Below are positions 35,701 to 44,894 of a stretch of DNA of 61,443 bases, in pieces. The notes below the pieces were generated by a model. It did no database searches, was not told where the DNA came from, and saw nothing but the letters and a program-made list of their open reading frames with translations. Both the position numbers and the translations under genes were made by a program. This DNA is from a virus. Position 1 is the first letter of the stretch, and each line of letters starts with the position of its first letter. The stretch spans positions 1 through 61,443 of IMG/VR virus record IMGVR_UViG_3300042905_004017; one strand, 5' to 3'.

Positions 35701-38700
35701 TGATATAACCACACAATCAAAATTCTATCAAGGCCTGATCAAACAAGGCGGAACTTTGAACGCAATCAATGCTCTCAAAGGTGCTACCTTTAACAATTTA
35801 GATACTCAACCACTAAATCTTTTTGAAAACTGGGCCATTAGAGTAGGCGAATACGGAACCACAGATCTAAATCAATTCATTGAATTTATTCTGTCTGACG
35901 CTGAGTTTGATAACAATCCTGCGGTGTTCCAGGTAGTTGACATTGCTGCCAATGTACAAGTTGACGTCAAATCTTTTACGCAGGCAGATGTCTACAAAAG
36001 CAGCAGTGATTTTACCGCTGATTTTTTACGTGTTGAAAATCAAAATGAACCGCATGTTTTGAAACCGCTACCAGTAGCAGGATTTGTCAATCTCGATGAC
36101 GTAGATGCCACAGTGTTTGATATACAAGACACCAGCGAAAGCACATTTGTTCCAGATATTGGTACCGGCTACACCATATGGACTGCCAAGGACCTAAACA
36201 ACAATTGGAACGTGTTCAGAGCAACCAATGTGCCTGGAGTACCATTTTTGTTGAGATACAATGTGGGCGATCAGGCTGAGTTAGGTATGAACGTGCCACA
36301 CGGGCTGGCTGTAAATGACCTGGTAGCATTGACAAAATTTGACGAAAGATATGACGGCATTTACAAGGTAGATGCCGTGGTCGACAGTGACAGAATTATA
36401 ATCACAATCACAAACAATTTGCAAGAATTGATTGACAGTGAAGCAGTAATCGGAAATGGAATTTTATACAAACTAAAAAGCAGTCTATTAGAAACACCCA
36501 TTGACCTGGTCAACAACATACCCTATGATGGCTGGATCACCAACGACACTGTGTGGGTTGAAAATTTAGACAATCAAGGCAACTGGGGAGTGTACAGAAA
36601 AACTGACCCTTGGTCTTATGCAAGTAAAATACAACTGGGAGCCAGTCAATATGTAGGCAATGATCACTTTGGAAGATCAGTGGCCTTTGACAATAATGCA
36701 TTGTTCCTGTATGGTGGCGCTCCCGACAGCAATCGAGGACGAGTTAGTGTGTTTGCAAGGAATATATCTAACACCTGGGATGCGTATGGATTTTTGTCTG
36801 GAAACAATGCAAATTTAGATAGTTTTGGTAAAACTATCGCCACAGCCACAGTCGATGGCGTCAGCTATGTTGCTGTTGGAGCACCAGATTCATCAACTGG
36901 TGGTGTAGTTTACATATTTGAAAATCAAATTTTAATACAAATTTTAGCCAACGACACACCTGCTGCAGGAGATCAATTCGGCGCCAGCCTGGCAATGTCG
37001 GATGATGCAAAGTATCTGTATGTTGGTTCGCCGGGAGCAGACAAGTTTTTTTGCTACGTCTTGGACTATCCAAGACCAACCTCGGTACAAATTTTAACCA
37101 CATCTGGTGCAACCACTTACACCTTGGCAGAGTCTGCCTCCTACGCTGTAGACTTTGTTGTCAACGTGCCCACACTGATTTCACAATATTTTCCGTTTGT
37201 TGATTATACATTGGGCACTGCCACTAACGGTATTACATCATTTACAGCCACAGGAACTGCAACTGGTAGTGCTGCCACTTATTATGGTCTAGCAGCCACA
37301 GGCGGGGCAGGATCAGGCGCCAAGTTCTTTGTAGAAAAGTTATTCGATGATTCACCATCGCCTACACTGGTTTATCAAGTCACACTAGAAAATGCCGGTA
37401 CTGGATATGCTGCCACAAACACACTGACAATACCAGGAACCAGCCTGGGCGGTGCTTCGCCGGCCAACAATATCACAATTACCGTTGGCGCAGTAGGCGA
37501 AGTTTATAACATAACTTTTGGATCTGCACCAGCAGCTGGGCTGGAATTGTCAATCATAAGAAGACCCAACAAATACATCCGCTTTGGCAATATCACTGGT
37601 GAATCTGGGTCCAGCTACGGTACAGCAGTTGCATGTAATGCCACAGGTCAAGTGTTTGCCGTTGGTGCCAGCACTAGAACTGTCAATGACTCGACCAATG
37701 CTGGCACTGTTGATACCTGGCACGTGGAAGTGGCAGAAATTGTAACCAACGGAATAACAAACACTTTTACCTTTCCGTATAATTTTGGAGCAGCATACAG
37801 AGTATATCTCAATGATCAACTGATTTATGATTTTATAAATGCACCGGTTGGCGTATCACCGCTGTACACCGTTATTAGTTCCAACACAATACAGTACGGC
37901 GATCCAGGCACGCCAGTATTACCTGCAGGAAACAGATTCAAGGTAGAATTCAATAACATCATATACGATCAAACAATCAATCCCAACTTGATGGGTTTAG
38001 AAGGCAGCAGGTTTGGTTCTTTGTTGGCCATGTGCAATAATGGTTGCAACATATATGTGAGCAGTCCCAACTACAAAGAAGCAAATTATACCACCGGACT
38101 TGTCACACGCTATCTCAACATAGGTAGAATTTATGGTGAAATCATAGGAACGGTCACTAATCCGGTTGTAAACATCGGAGACAGCCTAAGCATTAACAAT
38201 GTGATAGTGACTTTCACAGGCACCACACTGGCATCTGTTGTCAATAATATCAATGGTGCAAACATACCTGGTGTGACAGCTTCGGCTGTTGACAACAAGT
38301 TAAAGATTACAAGCGACGTGGTAGTAGCAGCGGAAAAATTAAATATCTTGAACGGAAACTTTGGTGGCTCTGCACTGTTTTTATTGGGCATACAGCAATA
38401 CAAGTTTGTGCAGAATATCAAGCATCCTGAAGGCAGTGGCGAAACTTTTGGCACCGCACTCACAGTAGATCAAACAATTGATACCCTGGCAGTGGGAAGC
38501 AATGGTGCAGACATGGCTATTTCTACCACGTTTGATGCTGACGAAGGCACTGCTACCACATTTGATGGAACTGGTACTAAGTTTGTGCAGTTGATCGCAG
38601 ACAGCGGTGCAGTTTACATTTACAACCTAATGGCCAATCCGTTTGAGGATGTCAACAATCCGGCCTTGTATGCATATTCACAAAAACTTTCTGGTCCAGA

Positions 38701-41700
38701 CCTGGAAACCGGCTTTAATTTTGGAGCAGCAATAGCCTTGAGAGGCGAATATTTGACCATCGGTGTGTCAAATGACTATGACATTGTGACCGAAGGTGGC
38801 AGTGTGTATTTTTTCCGCAATCCAGACAGCAGGTCAGGATGGACCTTGATCAGAAACAAAGAACCAAGAGTGGATATTGGCGCAGTCTCTAGTGCATTTA
38901 TCTATAACCAAACCAATGAGAACATAATTGATTTCTTTGATTACATAGATCCAGTCAAAGGCAAGCTGCTGGGAGTGGTGGATCAAGAATTAGATTTCAA
39001 AGAAGAATATGATCCTGCCAGCTACAACACCTCAACACGAGCCGACACTATCAACAACACCAATTTTTATTGGTCGGACAAACAGGTTGCCAAGACGTGG
39101 TTGGATCTTGGCACAATGAGTTTTATTGACTATGAACAAGATACCATACAGTATAGAGCCAAGAACTGGGGCAGCTTGTTCCCGGGCAGCGTGGTCACAG
39201 TTTACGAATGGGTAGAGAGTGATTTTCTGCCCAGCTTGTACGCCACAGCAGTAGGCACCGGTGTGGCAAAATATCCAGATGATTCAGCCTATTCATCAGT
39301 GACCACTGTGGATCCTGTGACAGGTATCATCAGCCAAAAGTATTATTACTGGGTGTCTGGTTTGACCACTGTGGATGTAAATCGTGCAGTCAGAACCTTG
39401 AGCGCAAAGTCGTTGGAATCATACATTACCAATCCCAAGGATCAAGACATACCATACCTGGCCTTGTTAAATTCAAATGCAGTGGCAGTTTACAACATCA
39501 ACGACACTCTAAGCGGCAATGACATTGTGCTACACCTGGACACAAGCACGGCCAGAAATACCAATTTGATACACAACGAATGGCAGCTGGTACAACAGGG
39601 AGCAGGTGCCGATTCTATTCCATCGCGAGCAATCCTCAAACTCAAAGACAGCTTAGTTGGGTTCGACATAAATGATTTTAGTGTACCAGATCCGTTGTTG
39701 GCTGTACAAAACCGGTTGGGAATTCTAAGCAACCCAAGACAATCCATGCTGTTAAACAGATTGGTAGCGTTGGAAAACTATGTAGTAACCTTGAATTCCG
39801 TGTTGCTCAAGAATCCAATTCTGTTGACAAGAAACCCATCTTTGTTGTACGTGAACGATCCTGTGCCCACAACCGGTTTTGATACTCAAACCAATAACGT
39901 GGCCGATCTAGGTTATCTTGACACCAACGCCTATTATGACGGATACAAGGTGTTGATAACCAGCGACTCTACCTATCAAGGAAGATGGAGCATCTACAGT
40001 TTTAACTCGGCCACGGACAGTTTTGAAGTGTCAAGATTGCAGAGTTTCAGAACTACATTGTACTGGACAGCCACTGATTGGTATAGTGAGTCATACCAAT
40101 TTGGCAAAGATATCAATTTTACTGTAGACATCTACAGTGATACGCAGGCACTTGTTCTGACGCCAGGAAACTATGTCAAAGTGCTTGACAGTGGACAGGG
40201 ATCCTGGTTGATCTACGAAGTGTTAGCAGATCTCTCATTTGAGTTGATTGCAGCACAAAACGGGACTGTTCAAATTAGTTCAACAGTGTACGATGTGTCA
40301 GTGGGTGCAGGCTACGACAGCATTGTGTATGATACCAATGAATATGATTCACAACCAGTCAAAGAGTTACAAAATATCTATGACAGTGTGTATCGAGAAA
40401 TTTTAATTGATGATTTGAGCAACGAGTTCAACAACTTGTTTTTGACCATTATCAATTATATTTTTGCAGAACAAAAAAGTCCAGACTGGATTTTTAAAAC
40501 CAGTTTTGTGGACGTTTATCACAATCTAAGAGCACTACAAGAATTTCCTAACTATGTTAGAGACAATCAAAGTTTTTACGATGACTACATCAACGAAGTT
40601 AAACCTTACAGAACCATAGTTAGAGAATATGTTCCTTTGTACAATAGACAGGACGATGCCTACGGTGACTGGACAGATTTTGATTTGCCTAGTGCTTATG
40701 ACAGCAACACCAATGTTTACAAAAGTCCCAATGTGAACAATCCTGGCGATGCCGAACTGTTTACTTCAGACCTATACAGTGATTGGTACAGCAATTACAA
40801 ATTTAAAATAACCGATTACATAATTGGTAATGTTGGTTTGAACTATATCTTGCCTCCCAATGTGGAAATTACTGGTGGCGGTGGATCTGGGGCCAGTGCA
40901 ATTACAACAATCTTTGGCAATGGAAAAATTAGCGGTATCACTGTGATCAGTGCTGGGTCTGGTTACACATCTACACCCAATGTGTTTATAAATGGCGACG
41001 GAGTAGGCGCAACAGCATATCCTTTACTTAAAAATGAATACTATGCCTCGCAGGCCAATCTAAGTTATAATCTGGTGAGAAGTGTAGATACCATACTTAA
41101 ATTTGATAGATTGGATTACTCCAGCAATCTGATTGTATGGCAACCCAATACTGCCTATGCCAACACTGTGGTTGTGTCGGGTAATACTGCGGTGGATAGT
41201 GGCAACATTTATGTAAGTTCCGGCAATATCATTGTGTACAACAATCAGGCCTTTTTGGCCACCAATGCCAACGTGACCTCACAAGCTATATTTGATTTTA
41301 CAAGATACAGCAGAATTGACAGTGGCAACGTATTGTTAAACGCAATAGATAGAATCGTTGCCTATTACGAACCTGAAGTGGGCATGACTGGAAAAAATAT
41401 CAACCAGCTGGTGTATGGGACCGGTTACCCAGGCAGTTATCTACAAGGACCTGGATTTAGAGCAAATGCGTTTGAAGTGTCCAGCAACATTATTTCATTT
41501 GATTACGAAGGATTGACAATTGACAGTGCCAATATTGCAGCATTTGATTTTGTAAATTTGGGATTTGAAATTGATCAAAGTATCAGAATTGAAGCAAACG
41601 TGCCGTTTGATTTCCAGAACAATGGTTATTTTACAATTGTTAATGTAAATAGAGATAGCATGACTCTTACTGGACAACCAGTTGAGACAACTTGGAACTT

Positions 41701-43072
41701 GTTGCTGGACAATCCTGTAACAGCCAATGTAGGCGACTGGATTACACAGGCAAACAACACGGCCAATGCCTATATTCTTGAGTCTGTGGTCAATTCGCAG
41801 TATCTGTCAGTGATATACACAACACCAGCATTCACAGTGTCAGCGGGCAATGTGATTACCATCAATGGCGTTACAGCAACATCAAACATTGCAGAAATTA
41901 ATTCTGGTGGCAATGTTGATGTAAAAATAAGTTACCTAGATCTCAAAGATGTACTAGATTCAAATGTTTACAGCACGTATCTAGACAGCAATCTAGGCAT
42001 TAGACCGCAAGACATAAACATAGTTGGTGGTGCCTACGTAGACACATATTCCAGTCATGCACCCGAAGAGCTTGTGCCTGGCAGAATGTATGACGCCATG
42101 GAAATGCGTGTGTTCAGTAACACCGCAGGTAATACAGCCACTCTTGGTTACAGACTGTTCCAACCAATGAGTGCCAACATTGTTTACACAAGAATAAGTG
42201 CCAATGCCACCACCACGCTGTCAGCCAACTTGCTGCTGGCCGATGACGAAATTCTAGTCAACAATGCCAGTGTGTTGCCCACTCCTAGTGCTGTACTAGG
42301 CAATCCGGGTGTAGTGTTTATCAATGGCGAAAGAATACACTACTATCAGAAATATGATACAGCCAAGATGTCCACTGCGGTAGCCTGGACAGCAAATACC
42401 AACATACCTGTGAACACCTTGATAGCACTTGACAGCAATGTCTATCTAACTCAAGGAAACGTATACGCCAATGCCAACATCTATGTAAACACTGCCAATA
42501 TTCAATTGATCAGATTGAATTCATTGAGACAACTGCGTAGAGGTGTAGATGGTACTGGCGCGGCAAACATTGTGCTGGCAGGAAACACAGTGTCAGACAG
42601 CAGCTTGGCTCAATTGATACCCAACGCACAAATCTTTAGTCCTGTCACAGTCACAGGCAATGTTACGGTAACAGCCAATGTGACCTTCAAACTTGTTTTG
42701 AGTTCAAACATAACAGCCAACATTGGTGATTATATAACACAGTTCATAGGCAACACAGCCAACGCCAGAGTGTTAGGAAATGTGATTTCAAGCAATGTGG
42801 TTGCGGTTGGTAACGTGACCGGCGTATTTGTTACTGCTGCCAATACAGGTACCAGAGTCAACATAGCAAGCATGACCTCAGGTGTTTCCACTACCACTGC
42901 CAACGTGTTAACTATCTCAACACTGGGCTCGGTATTTGCCAACGGTAATGTGGTTCTATCCAGCACACCTTTGTTACGTAGTAACATTTGGGAACAATTT
43001 GGTACTACACTACAAAACAGCAACACCGTAGGTGCGCAGTTTATAAGAGCGGAGCCTAGTTACATACCATGA
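29780..43072 (+). CDS. Giant 4430-residue virion structural protein (gp7 position)
   Basis: One uninterrupted 13.3-kb frame directly after gp6, where T4 has gp7; gp7 itself is about 1030 residues. The N-terminus (FLPEIFRTDTNRKFLHATTDQ and INGYIGRKLAPSY) is a likely baseplate-anchoring part. Visible further on: a double GxTYxI-type beta domain (about 597-690), FG-GAP-like propeller repeats (FGRSVAF, FGKTIAT, FGASLAMSDD, FGTALTVDQ, FGAAIALRG, about 2290-3015), glycine-rich sheets (GGGSGASAITTIFGNG), a segment VHNLRALQ-like near 3580-3610 followed by YINEVKPYRTIVREYVPLYNR, and a C-terminus with two copies of an ANVGDWITQ/ANIGDYITQ unit. It probably spans the baseplate periphery and reaches the fibres. 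No signal peptide or membrane segment. Assignment to gp7 is by position only. Confidence 0.75.
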   Translation: MAVFKTLQFLPEIFRTDTNRKFLHATTDQLVSEPDFTRINGYIGRKLAPSYKTTDSYLIEPTKQRQDYQLEPSIVVKNSVSGDIEFATTYTDLLNKINFYGGYSDNHSRLFDNEYYSYDPQVDLDKLVNFAQYYWLENGPAAVNVTASTVPLQQTFNVTFDSVTNTYKFSGFNDSPNPILTLARGGRYVFQINEPGNKFFIQSGPSSLGVDINAPNLSTRSVFGVNNNGQDVGSVIFQVPLIDSQDNWTNMTVVDTADYATSHSYQSLQGCLLSDLNDALGGIDGPTYSLDGASVIFINTAFIDDVFWHNTARITNDVIYLDQDVLIPFNQRNDVYQITIYNDEDDNARIYLTRKTTVSNEQKVRIVSGAVNAGREFYSRLDIFFEVPQITAPLSLLYYQSDQTDQAVGGIQLIDPELAIIDPDLDIIGQQNYVSPNGVVFTNGLKITFDSTATEAYASKTYYVEGVGQSIKLVLAADLIVPELDNLATPDYITVNRSSLDLNAWSRSNRWFHVDVIEKTAEYNSVDLVLNQSFRAQRPILEFRPDLQLYNFGTAAKAPVDLLDDLITNAYTQVQGIMVLEPGDPPTELTISLVRDSSDLIVGRTYDITTLGTSVWSNAGATLVSAAGLEAGTEYIIATVGNTTWTTVGAASGIAGTVFTATGPDAGTTGTAYKVRFTATGVTAGTGSATDIETVTINDGDRIIFSADDNLDVRNKIFNFSIVEASTPSALTSIYRAYIEEADDAVVEEAHTIVVLSGKNGEKQWHYNGTTWVQSQQKTARNQAPLFDVINSDGASFADFSVYAGSQFPGTKIFSYKQGTGTNDPVLGFPLSYKNLLTQGDIEFENNLNLDTFSYLLPGGIAQTVNVNTGFLQKNLSRDTSTRLNNWVINNNFSKQYQIFSFTYDGTTNLFPVDIIPDISVEIPNIKVVINNKSVAVGRFAITKTVDKLAILVDPALLSVDDVVFVSIYSKSSVSQTGFYQVPVNLDINSLNIDIDFLTLGQIRNHLIEYKNNSLDIVGEVPGDSNLRDISYLDRGGSILQHSAPIIYSALFLNHPILNLIDSLRLASREYNQFKIKFLELAANLDLDRTNIAESVDAIMAVINSVKNENFPWYYSDMVPHGDDEKTTIPSYTVFDTDIRAYEITNIFQDSVISNKAVFVYLTRTLENVTTTTLLIKGQDYYFDQTRPAVVIQDTFNLLYNDILTIVEYNNTDGSYVPETPTKLGLYPKFVPEIYLDNTYQTPIEVIQGHDGSITPAFGDYRDQLLLELERRIYNNIKVEYDVTLFNINDYVPGKFRLLDYTLREYNEILGQSFLRWVGTNRVDYSTNTVFTASDAFTWNYKKFKDVINAENLPGTWRSIFRYFFDTDRPHTHPWEMLGFSEKPDYWNDRYGPAPYTGGNFVLWSDLESGYIHAGARAGIDLRYSRPGLTSIIPVDDSGNLRPPSEFLVTDFSSDKANTSYAVGDIGPTELAWRRSSDYAYAVQYALAVAKPARYFSLLADVKRYYRNSVLGQFLDVETNKHLQPSTIRVNGYTDSAGNVSRSAGYINWIRDYVKNTGVMDASDTVKNVLDNISVQLTYKMAGYSDKKFVELLAEQVSPSSINDSVIIPDENYVIELYKSAPLAKIVYSAVIVEKTANGYTVSGYNVNDPFFNIIPSLENNNAYKINASGQSATIFRDARRTVQTVPYGFEFAKTQQVVDFLVSYQRHLISQGFTFDDRENLLNEVKDWVLSAKEFLHWTSQGWKTGNIIVLSPISNLLKIKNTSAVVDEITNTPTGSRVLDVNYKPIVKNDFTIVRDDQEFVFRAIADQTIGLAEFNMVQYEHLLVLDNQTVFRDVIYLPETGNRQYRIKIIGAKTNLWNGSLELPGFVFSSERIIEWSPGVDYLKGTIVDYKQRFYTAQENISAADSFQIKSWKLLDANEVKTGVLNNLATNASESLRYYDINDQPINEEIQLFSNGLIGFRPRQYFTNLGIDITTQSKFYQGLIKQGGTLNAINALKGATFNNLDTQPLNLFENWAIRVGEYGTTDLNQFIEFILSDAEFDNNPAVFQVVDIAANVQVDVKSFTQADVYKSSSDFTADFLRVENQNEPHVLKPLPVAGFVNLDDVDATVFDIQDTSESTFVPDIGTGYTIWTAKDLNNNWNVFRATNVPGVPFLLRYNVGDQAELGMNVPHGLAVNDLVALTKFDERYDGIYKVDAVVDSDRIIITITNNLQELIDSEAVIGNGILYKLKSSLLETPIDLVNNIPYDGWITNDTVWVENLDNQGNWGVYRKTDPWSYASKIQLGASQYVGNDHFGRSVAFDNNALFLYGGAPDSNRGRVSVFARNISNTWDAYGFLSGNNANLDSFGKTIATATVDGVSYVAVGAPDSSTGGVVYIFENQILIQILANDTPAAGDQFGASLAMSDDAKYLYVGSPGADKFFCYVLDYPRPTSVQILTTSGATTYTLAESASYAVDFVVNVPTLISQYFPFVDYTLGTATNGITSFTATGTATGSAATYYGLAATGGAGSGAKFFVEKLFDDSPSPTLVYQVTLENAGTGYAATNTLTIPGTSLGGASPANNITITVGAVGEVYNITFGSAPAAGLELSIIRRPNKYIRFGNITGESGSSYGTAVACNATGQVFAVGASTRTVNDSTNAGTVDTWHVEVAEIVTNGITNTFTFPYNFGAAYRVYLNDQLIYDFINAPVGVSPLYTVISSNTIQYGDPGTPVLPAGNRFKVEFNNIIYDQTINPNLMGLEGSRFGSLLAMCNNGCNIYVSSPNYKEANYTTGLVTRYLNIGRIYGEIIGTVTNPVVNIGDSLSINNVIVTFTGTTLASVVNNINGANIPGVTASAVDNKLKITSDVVVAAEKLNILNGNFGGSALFLLGIQQYKFVQNIKHPEGSGETFGTALTVDQTIDTLAVGSNGADMAISTTFDADEGTATTFDGTGTKFVQLIADSGAVYIYNLMANPFEDVNNPALYAYSQKLSGPDLETGFNFGAAIALRGEYLTIGVSNDYDIVTEGGSVYFFRNPDSRSGWTLIRNKEPRVDIGAVSSAFIYNQTNENIIDFFDYIDPVKGKLLGVVDQELDFKEEYDPASYNTSTRADTINNTNFYWSDKQVAKTWLDLGTMSFIDYEQDTIQYRAKNWGSLFPGSVVTVYEWVESDFLPSLYATAVGTGVAKYPDDSAYSSVTTVDPVTGIISQKYYYWVSGLTTVDVNRAVRTLSAKSLESYITNPKDQDIPYLALLNSNAVAVYNINDTLSGNDIVLHLDTSTARNTNLIHNEWQLVQQGAGADSIPSRAILKLKDSLVGFDINDFSVPDPLLAVQNRLGILSNPRQSMLLNRLVALENYVVTLNSVLLKNPILLTRNPSLLYVNDPVPTTGFDTQTNNVADLGYLDTNAYYDGYKVLITSDSTYQGRWSIYSFNSATDSFEVSRLQSFRTTLYWTATDWYSESYQFGKDINFTVDIYSDTQALVLTPGNYVKVLDSGQGSWLIYEVLADLSFELIAAQNGTVQISSTVYDVSVGAGYDSIVYDTNEYDSQPVKELQNIYDSVYREILIDDLSNEFNNLFLTIINYIFAEQKSPDWIFKTSFVDVYHNLRALQEFPNYVRDNQSFYDDYINEVKPYRTIVREYVPLYNRQDDAYGDWTDFDLPSAYDSNTNVYKSPNVNNPGDAELFTSDLYSDWYSNYKFKITDYIIGNVGLNYILPPNVEITGGGGSGASAITTIFGNGKISGITVISAGSGYTSTPNVFINGDGVGATAYPLLKNEYYASQANLSYNLVRSVDTILKFDRLDYSSNLIVWQPNTAYANTVVVSGNTAVDSGNIYVSSGNIIVYNNQAFLATNANVTSQAIFDFTRYSRIDSGNVLLNAIDRIVAYYEPEVGMTGKNINQLVYGTGYPGSYLQGPGFRANAFEVSSNIISFDYEGLTIDSANIAAFDFVNLGFEIDQSIRIEANVPFDFQNNGYFTIVNVNRDSMTLTGQPVETTWNLLLDNPVTANVGDWITQANNTANAYILESVVNSQYLSVIYTTPAFTVSAGNVITINGVTATSNIAEINSGGNVDVKISYLDLKDVLDSNVYSTYLDSNLGIRPQDINIVGGAYVDTYSSHAPEELVPGRMYDAMEMRVFSNTAGNTATLGYRLFQPMSANIVYTRISANATTTLSANLLLADDEILVNNASVLPTPSAVLGNPGVVFINGERIHYYQKYDTAKMSTAVAWTANTNIPVNTLIALDSNVYLTQGNVYANANIYVNTANIQLIRLNSLRQLRRGVDGTGAANIVLAGNTVSDSSLAQLIPNAQIFSPVTVTGNVTVTANVTFKLVLSSNITANIGDYITQFIGNTANARVLGNVISSNVVAVGNVTGVFVTAANTGTRVNIASMTSGVSTTTANVLTISTLGSVFANGNVVLSSTPLLRSNIWEQFGTTLQNSNTVGAQFIRAEPSYIP
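31570..31850 (+). repeat. Copy 3 (double) of the GxTYxI-GTTxFT beta domain
   Basis: Two successive units in the giant protein: VGRTYDITTLGTSVWSNAGA and AGTEYIIATVGNTTWTTVGA, followed by GTVFTATGPDAG and FTATGVTAGTGSA. The same order of residues is found in the gp6 insertion and in the protein between gp5 and gp25. Confidence 0.6.
36640..38830 (+). repeat. FG-GAP-like propeller repeats in the giant protein
   Basis: Five or more units of the type hFG-x-S/T-hA...hhhGAP/GSP are visible: FGRSVAF..LYGGAPDSNRG, FGKTIAT..VAVGAPDSSTG, FGASLAM..LYVGSPGAD, YGTAVAC..FAVGAST, FGSLLAM..IYVSSPN, FGTALTV..LAVGSNG, FGAAIAL..LTIGVSN. Together they suggest a seven-bladed beta-propeller like integrin alpha chains. 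Confidence 0.7.
41690..42870 (+). repeat. Two copies of an ANVGDYITQ unit near the giant protein's C-terminus
   Basis: One unit runs from about 41690 to 41880 (WNLLLDNPVTANVGDWITQ, then NAYILESVVNSQYLSVIY) and the second from about 42680 to 42870 (FKLVLSSNITANIGDYITQ, then NARVLGNVISSNVVAVG). They differ in sequence but keep the same order, so they are an old internal duplication. Confidence 0.6.
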
Positions 43073-43773
43073 ATCACGAGCAACTAAATAGTAATATGGA
43101 TAAAAATATGGAAGATTTAAACGAAAATTCTACAAACACCACTGCCGGGCCCAACGAAGTGGGCGGCATACATGTTCAGGGTCATATCAAAATTTTTGAT
43201 CCAGAATCTGGGGAAGTTTACATAGACAAACGCAATGCTATTCACTATGAAAACATCAGTGAAGCCATAGCATACACTTTGGCCAACAAAGGGCAAAACT
43301 ACATTTATGAAATGCACTTTGGCAACGGTGGAACCAGCGTGGATCCAACAGGAATTATCAATTATCTGCCACCCAATGTGAACACCAGCAACAGCAATTT
43401 GTATAACCCCACATTTGCAAAAATTGTAGACAATACCAGTGCATTGAATGCTGATCCAACGAGAAACAAGATGGAAATTAGACACGTTCCGGGTCGTGTT
43501 TACACAGACATAGTGATCAGCTGTCTGCTAGATTATGGCGAGCCCGCCGGGCAGAGTGCGTTTGACAACAGCACCAACTTGGAAGACACCTATACCTTTG
43601 ATGAGTTGGGATTGAAAGCACGCAGCACAGACGGCTCATCAGGCTTGACCACAACAGGAAAATTGTTGACGCATGTGATTTTCCATCCGGTACAAAAAAG
43701 CCTAAACAGATTGATTCAAATTGATTACACGGTAAGAATTCAAACACTTACAAATTTAAGTAGCGTAGGATAA
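43069..43773 (+). CDS. Virion structural protein (possible gp8 position)
   Basis: A 234-residue protein whose ATG overlaps the stop of the giant gene by 4 bp. After a polar N-terminus (about 35 residues) come strands VGGIHVQGHIKIFDPESGEVYIDKRNAIHYENISEAIAYTL and YIYEMHFGNGGTSVDPTGII, then RHVPGRVYTDIVISCLLDYGEP and a closing sheet LLTHVIFHPVQKSLNRLIQIDYTVRI. This type of protein is found in baseplate/fibre operons of marine T4-like phages; T4 gp8 is the closest positional partner (about 334 residues), but I see no decisive motif. Likely peripheral baseplate. Confidence 0.6.
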   Translation: MNHEQLNSNMDKNMEDLNENSTNTTAGPNEVGGIHVQGHIKIFDPESGEVYIDKRNAIHYENISEAIAYTLANKGQNYIYEMHFGNGGTSVDPTGIINYLPPNVNTSNSNLYNPTFAKIVDNTSALNADPTRNKMEIRHVPGRVYTDIVISCLLDYGEPAGQSAFDNSTNLEDTYTFDELGLKARSTDGSSGLTTTGKLLTHVIFHPVQKSLNRLIQIDYTVRIQTLTNLSSVG

Positions 43774-43777
43774 AACC

Positions 43778-44893
43778 ATGAGTTATTTTGTAAACAAAAC
43801 CGATGGATCAGTTATAGTGGTGCTAGATGGTACCAAGGACACTACTAGCACCAGCCTGACACTGTTTGGGCGCTTGGTAGCCAATTACGGTGATCAAACC
43901 AATGAAAATTTTGTACACCTATTGGAAAATTTTGCGTTTGGCAGTGCACCAGCCAATCCAATTCATGGACAACTGTGGTACGATACCAGCGTCAACAATT
44001 TAAAAAATTATACCACTGCTAATACCTGGGTAATTGTGGGCAGCGACATTCAAGGCAATCTTGATGTTGCAGGTAACATACACTTTGGGCCTTACAATTT
44101 TGCATTTAAAGATCTAGACGGCAACGTACAAATAACTAATTCGGCCAACGTGGGCAATGTGAGTTTTTTCACCAATGTAAACGGTGTAAGCAGCAGAGTG
44201 TTCCATGTCAACAGTAACAACGGATTAATTGACGTTTACGGCAATGCTACTACCAACTTTGGTATTCCTACAAAAATTTATGTGGACAGTGAGTTACAGG
44301 CACTACAATCTCGAGCCACAACCAACTTACAAAGCAATGTCAACATAATCAATGCAAATTTGACAGTTAGAATCAGCGAAGAAAATCAGCTGAGAGCTAA
44401 TCTTACTGCGGCCAATGCGCAGATAGCTTTGAGAGACACAATTGCTCGTGTAAACAGTATCAACACAGCCATTGAAACAGCATTAACTGCCAACGTAGCG
44501 ATTATCAATGCCAATCTGGTAGTCAGGCGCGATCAAACTATTGCAGTTGACACCGCACTAGTAGCCAATGTAAACGCAATCAATGCCAGCCTTAACGCGG
44601 CCAATGCAGAAATCATATCAGTCAACAACAGATTAAATTCAGTCAACACAGCAAGAAATATTGCCTTGACAGCTAACCTGGCACTCAAAGCTGACCTGGC
44701 CAGTCCTGCATTTTCAGGTGTGCCCACTGCACCCACTGCTGCATTTGGTGCAAACACATTACAACTTGCAACTACCAATTATGTCATGATCAGATCAGAA
44801 TTCTGGGATGGCAGCAGAAAATTCGTAAGCACAGCTGACCCCGACAACGCTATCGGAAGCAACGGGGATTTATGGTTCAAGTATACTCCATGA
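43778..44893 (+). CDS. Tail-fibre protein with coiled-coil shaft
   Basis: A 371-residue trimeric-fibre-like protein. The N-terminal 80 residues (SLTLFGRLVANYGDQTNENFVHLLENFAFGSAPANPIHGQLWYD) form a domain also present in the fibre gene at 46697, probably for attachment to the baseplate. Residues about 175-305 are an A/N/I-rich coiled coil with repeats like ANVAIINANLVVR. The C-terminal part SPAFSGVPTAPTA...NTLQLATTNYV is the common phage fibre motif preceding a tip. The next gene begins right after its stop, so the Gly-rich protein could be its adhesive partner. Confidence 0.75.
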   Translation: MSYFVNKTDGSVIVVLDGTKDTTSTSLTLFGRLVANYGDQTNENFVHLLENFAFGSAPANPIHGQLWYDTSVNNLKNYTTANTWVIVGSDIQGNLDVAGNIHFGPYNFAFKDLDGNVQITNSANVGNVSFFTNVNGVSSRVFHVNSNNGLIDVYGNATTNFGIPTKIYVDSELQALQSRATTNLQSNVNIINANLTVRISEENQLRANLTAANAQIALRDTIARVNSINTAIETALTANVAIINANLVVRRDQTIAVDTALVANVNAINASLNAANAEIISVNNRLNSVNTARNIALTANLALKADLASPAFSGVPTAPTAAFGANTLQLATTNYVMIRSEFWDGSRKFVSTADPDNAIGSNGDLWFKYTP

Positions 44894-44894
44894 C

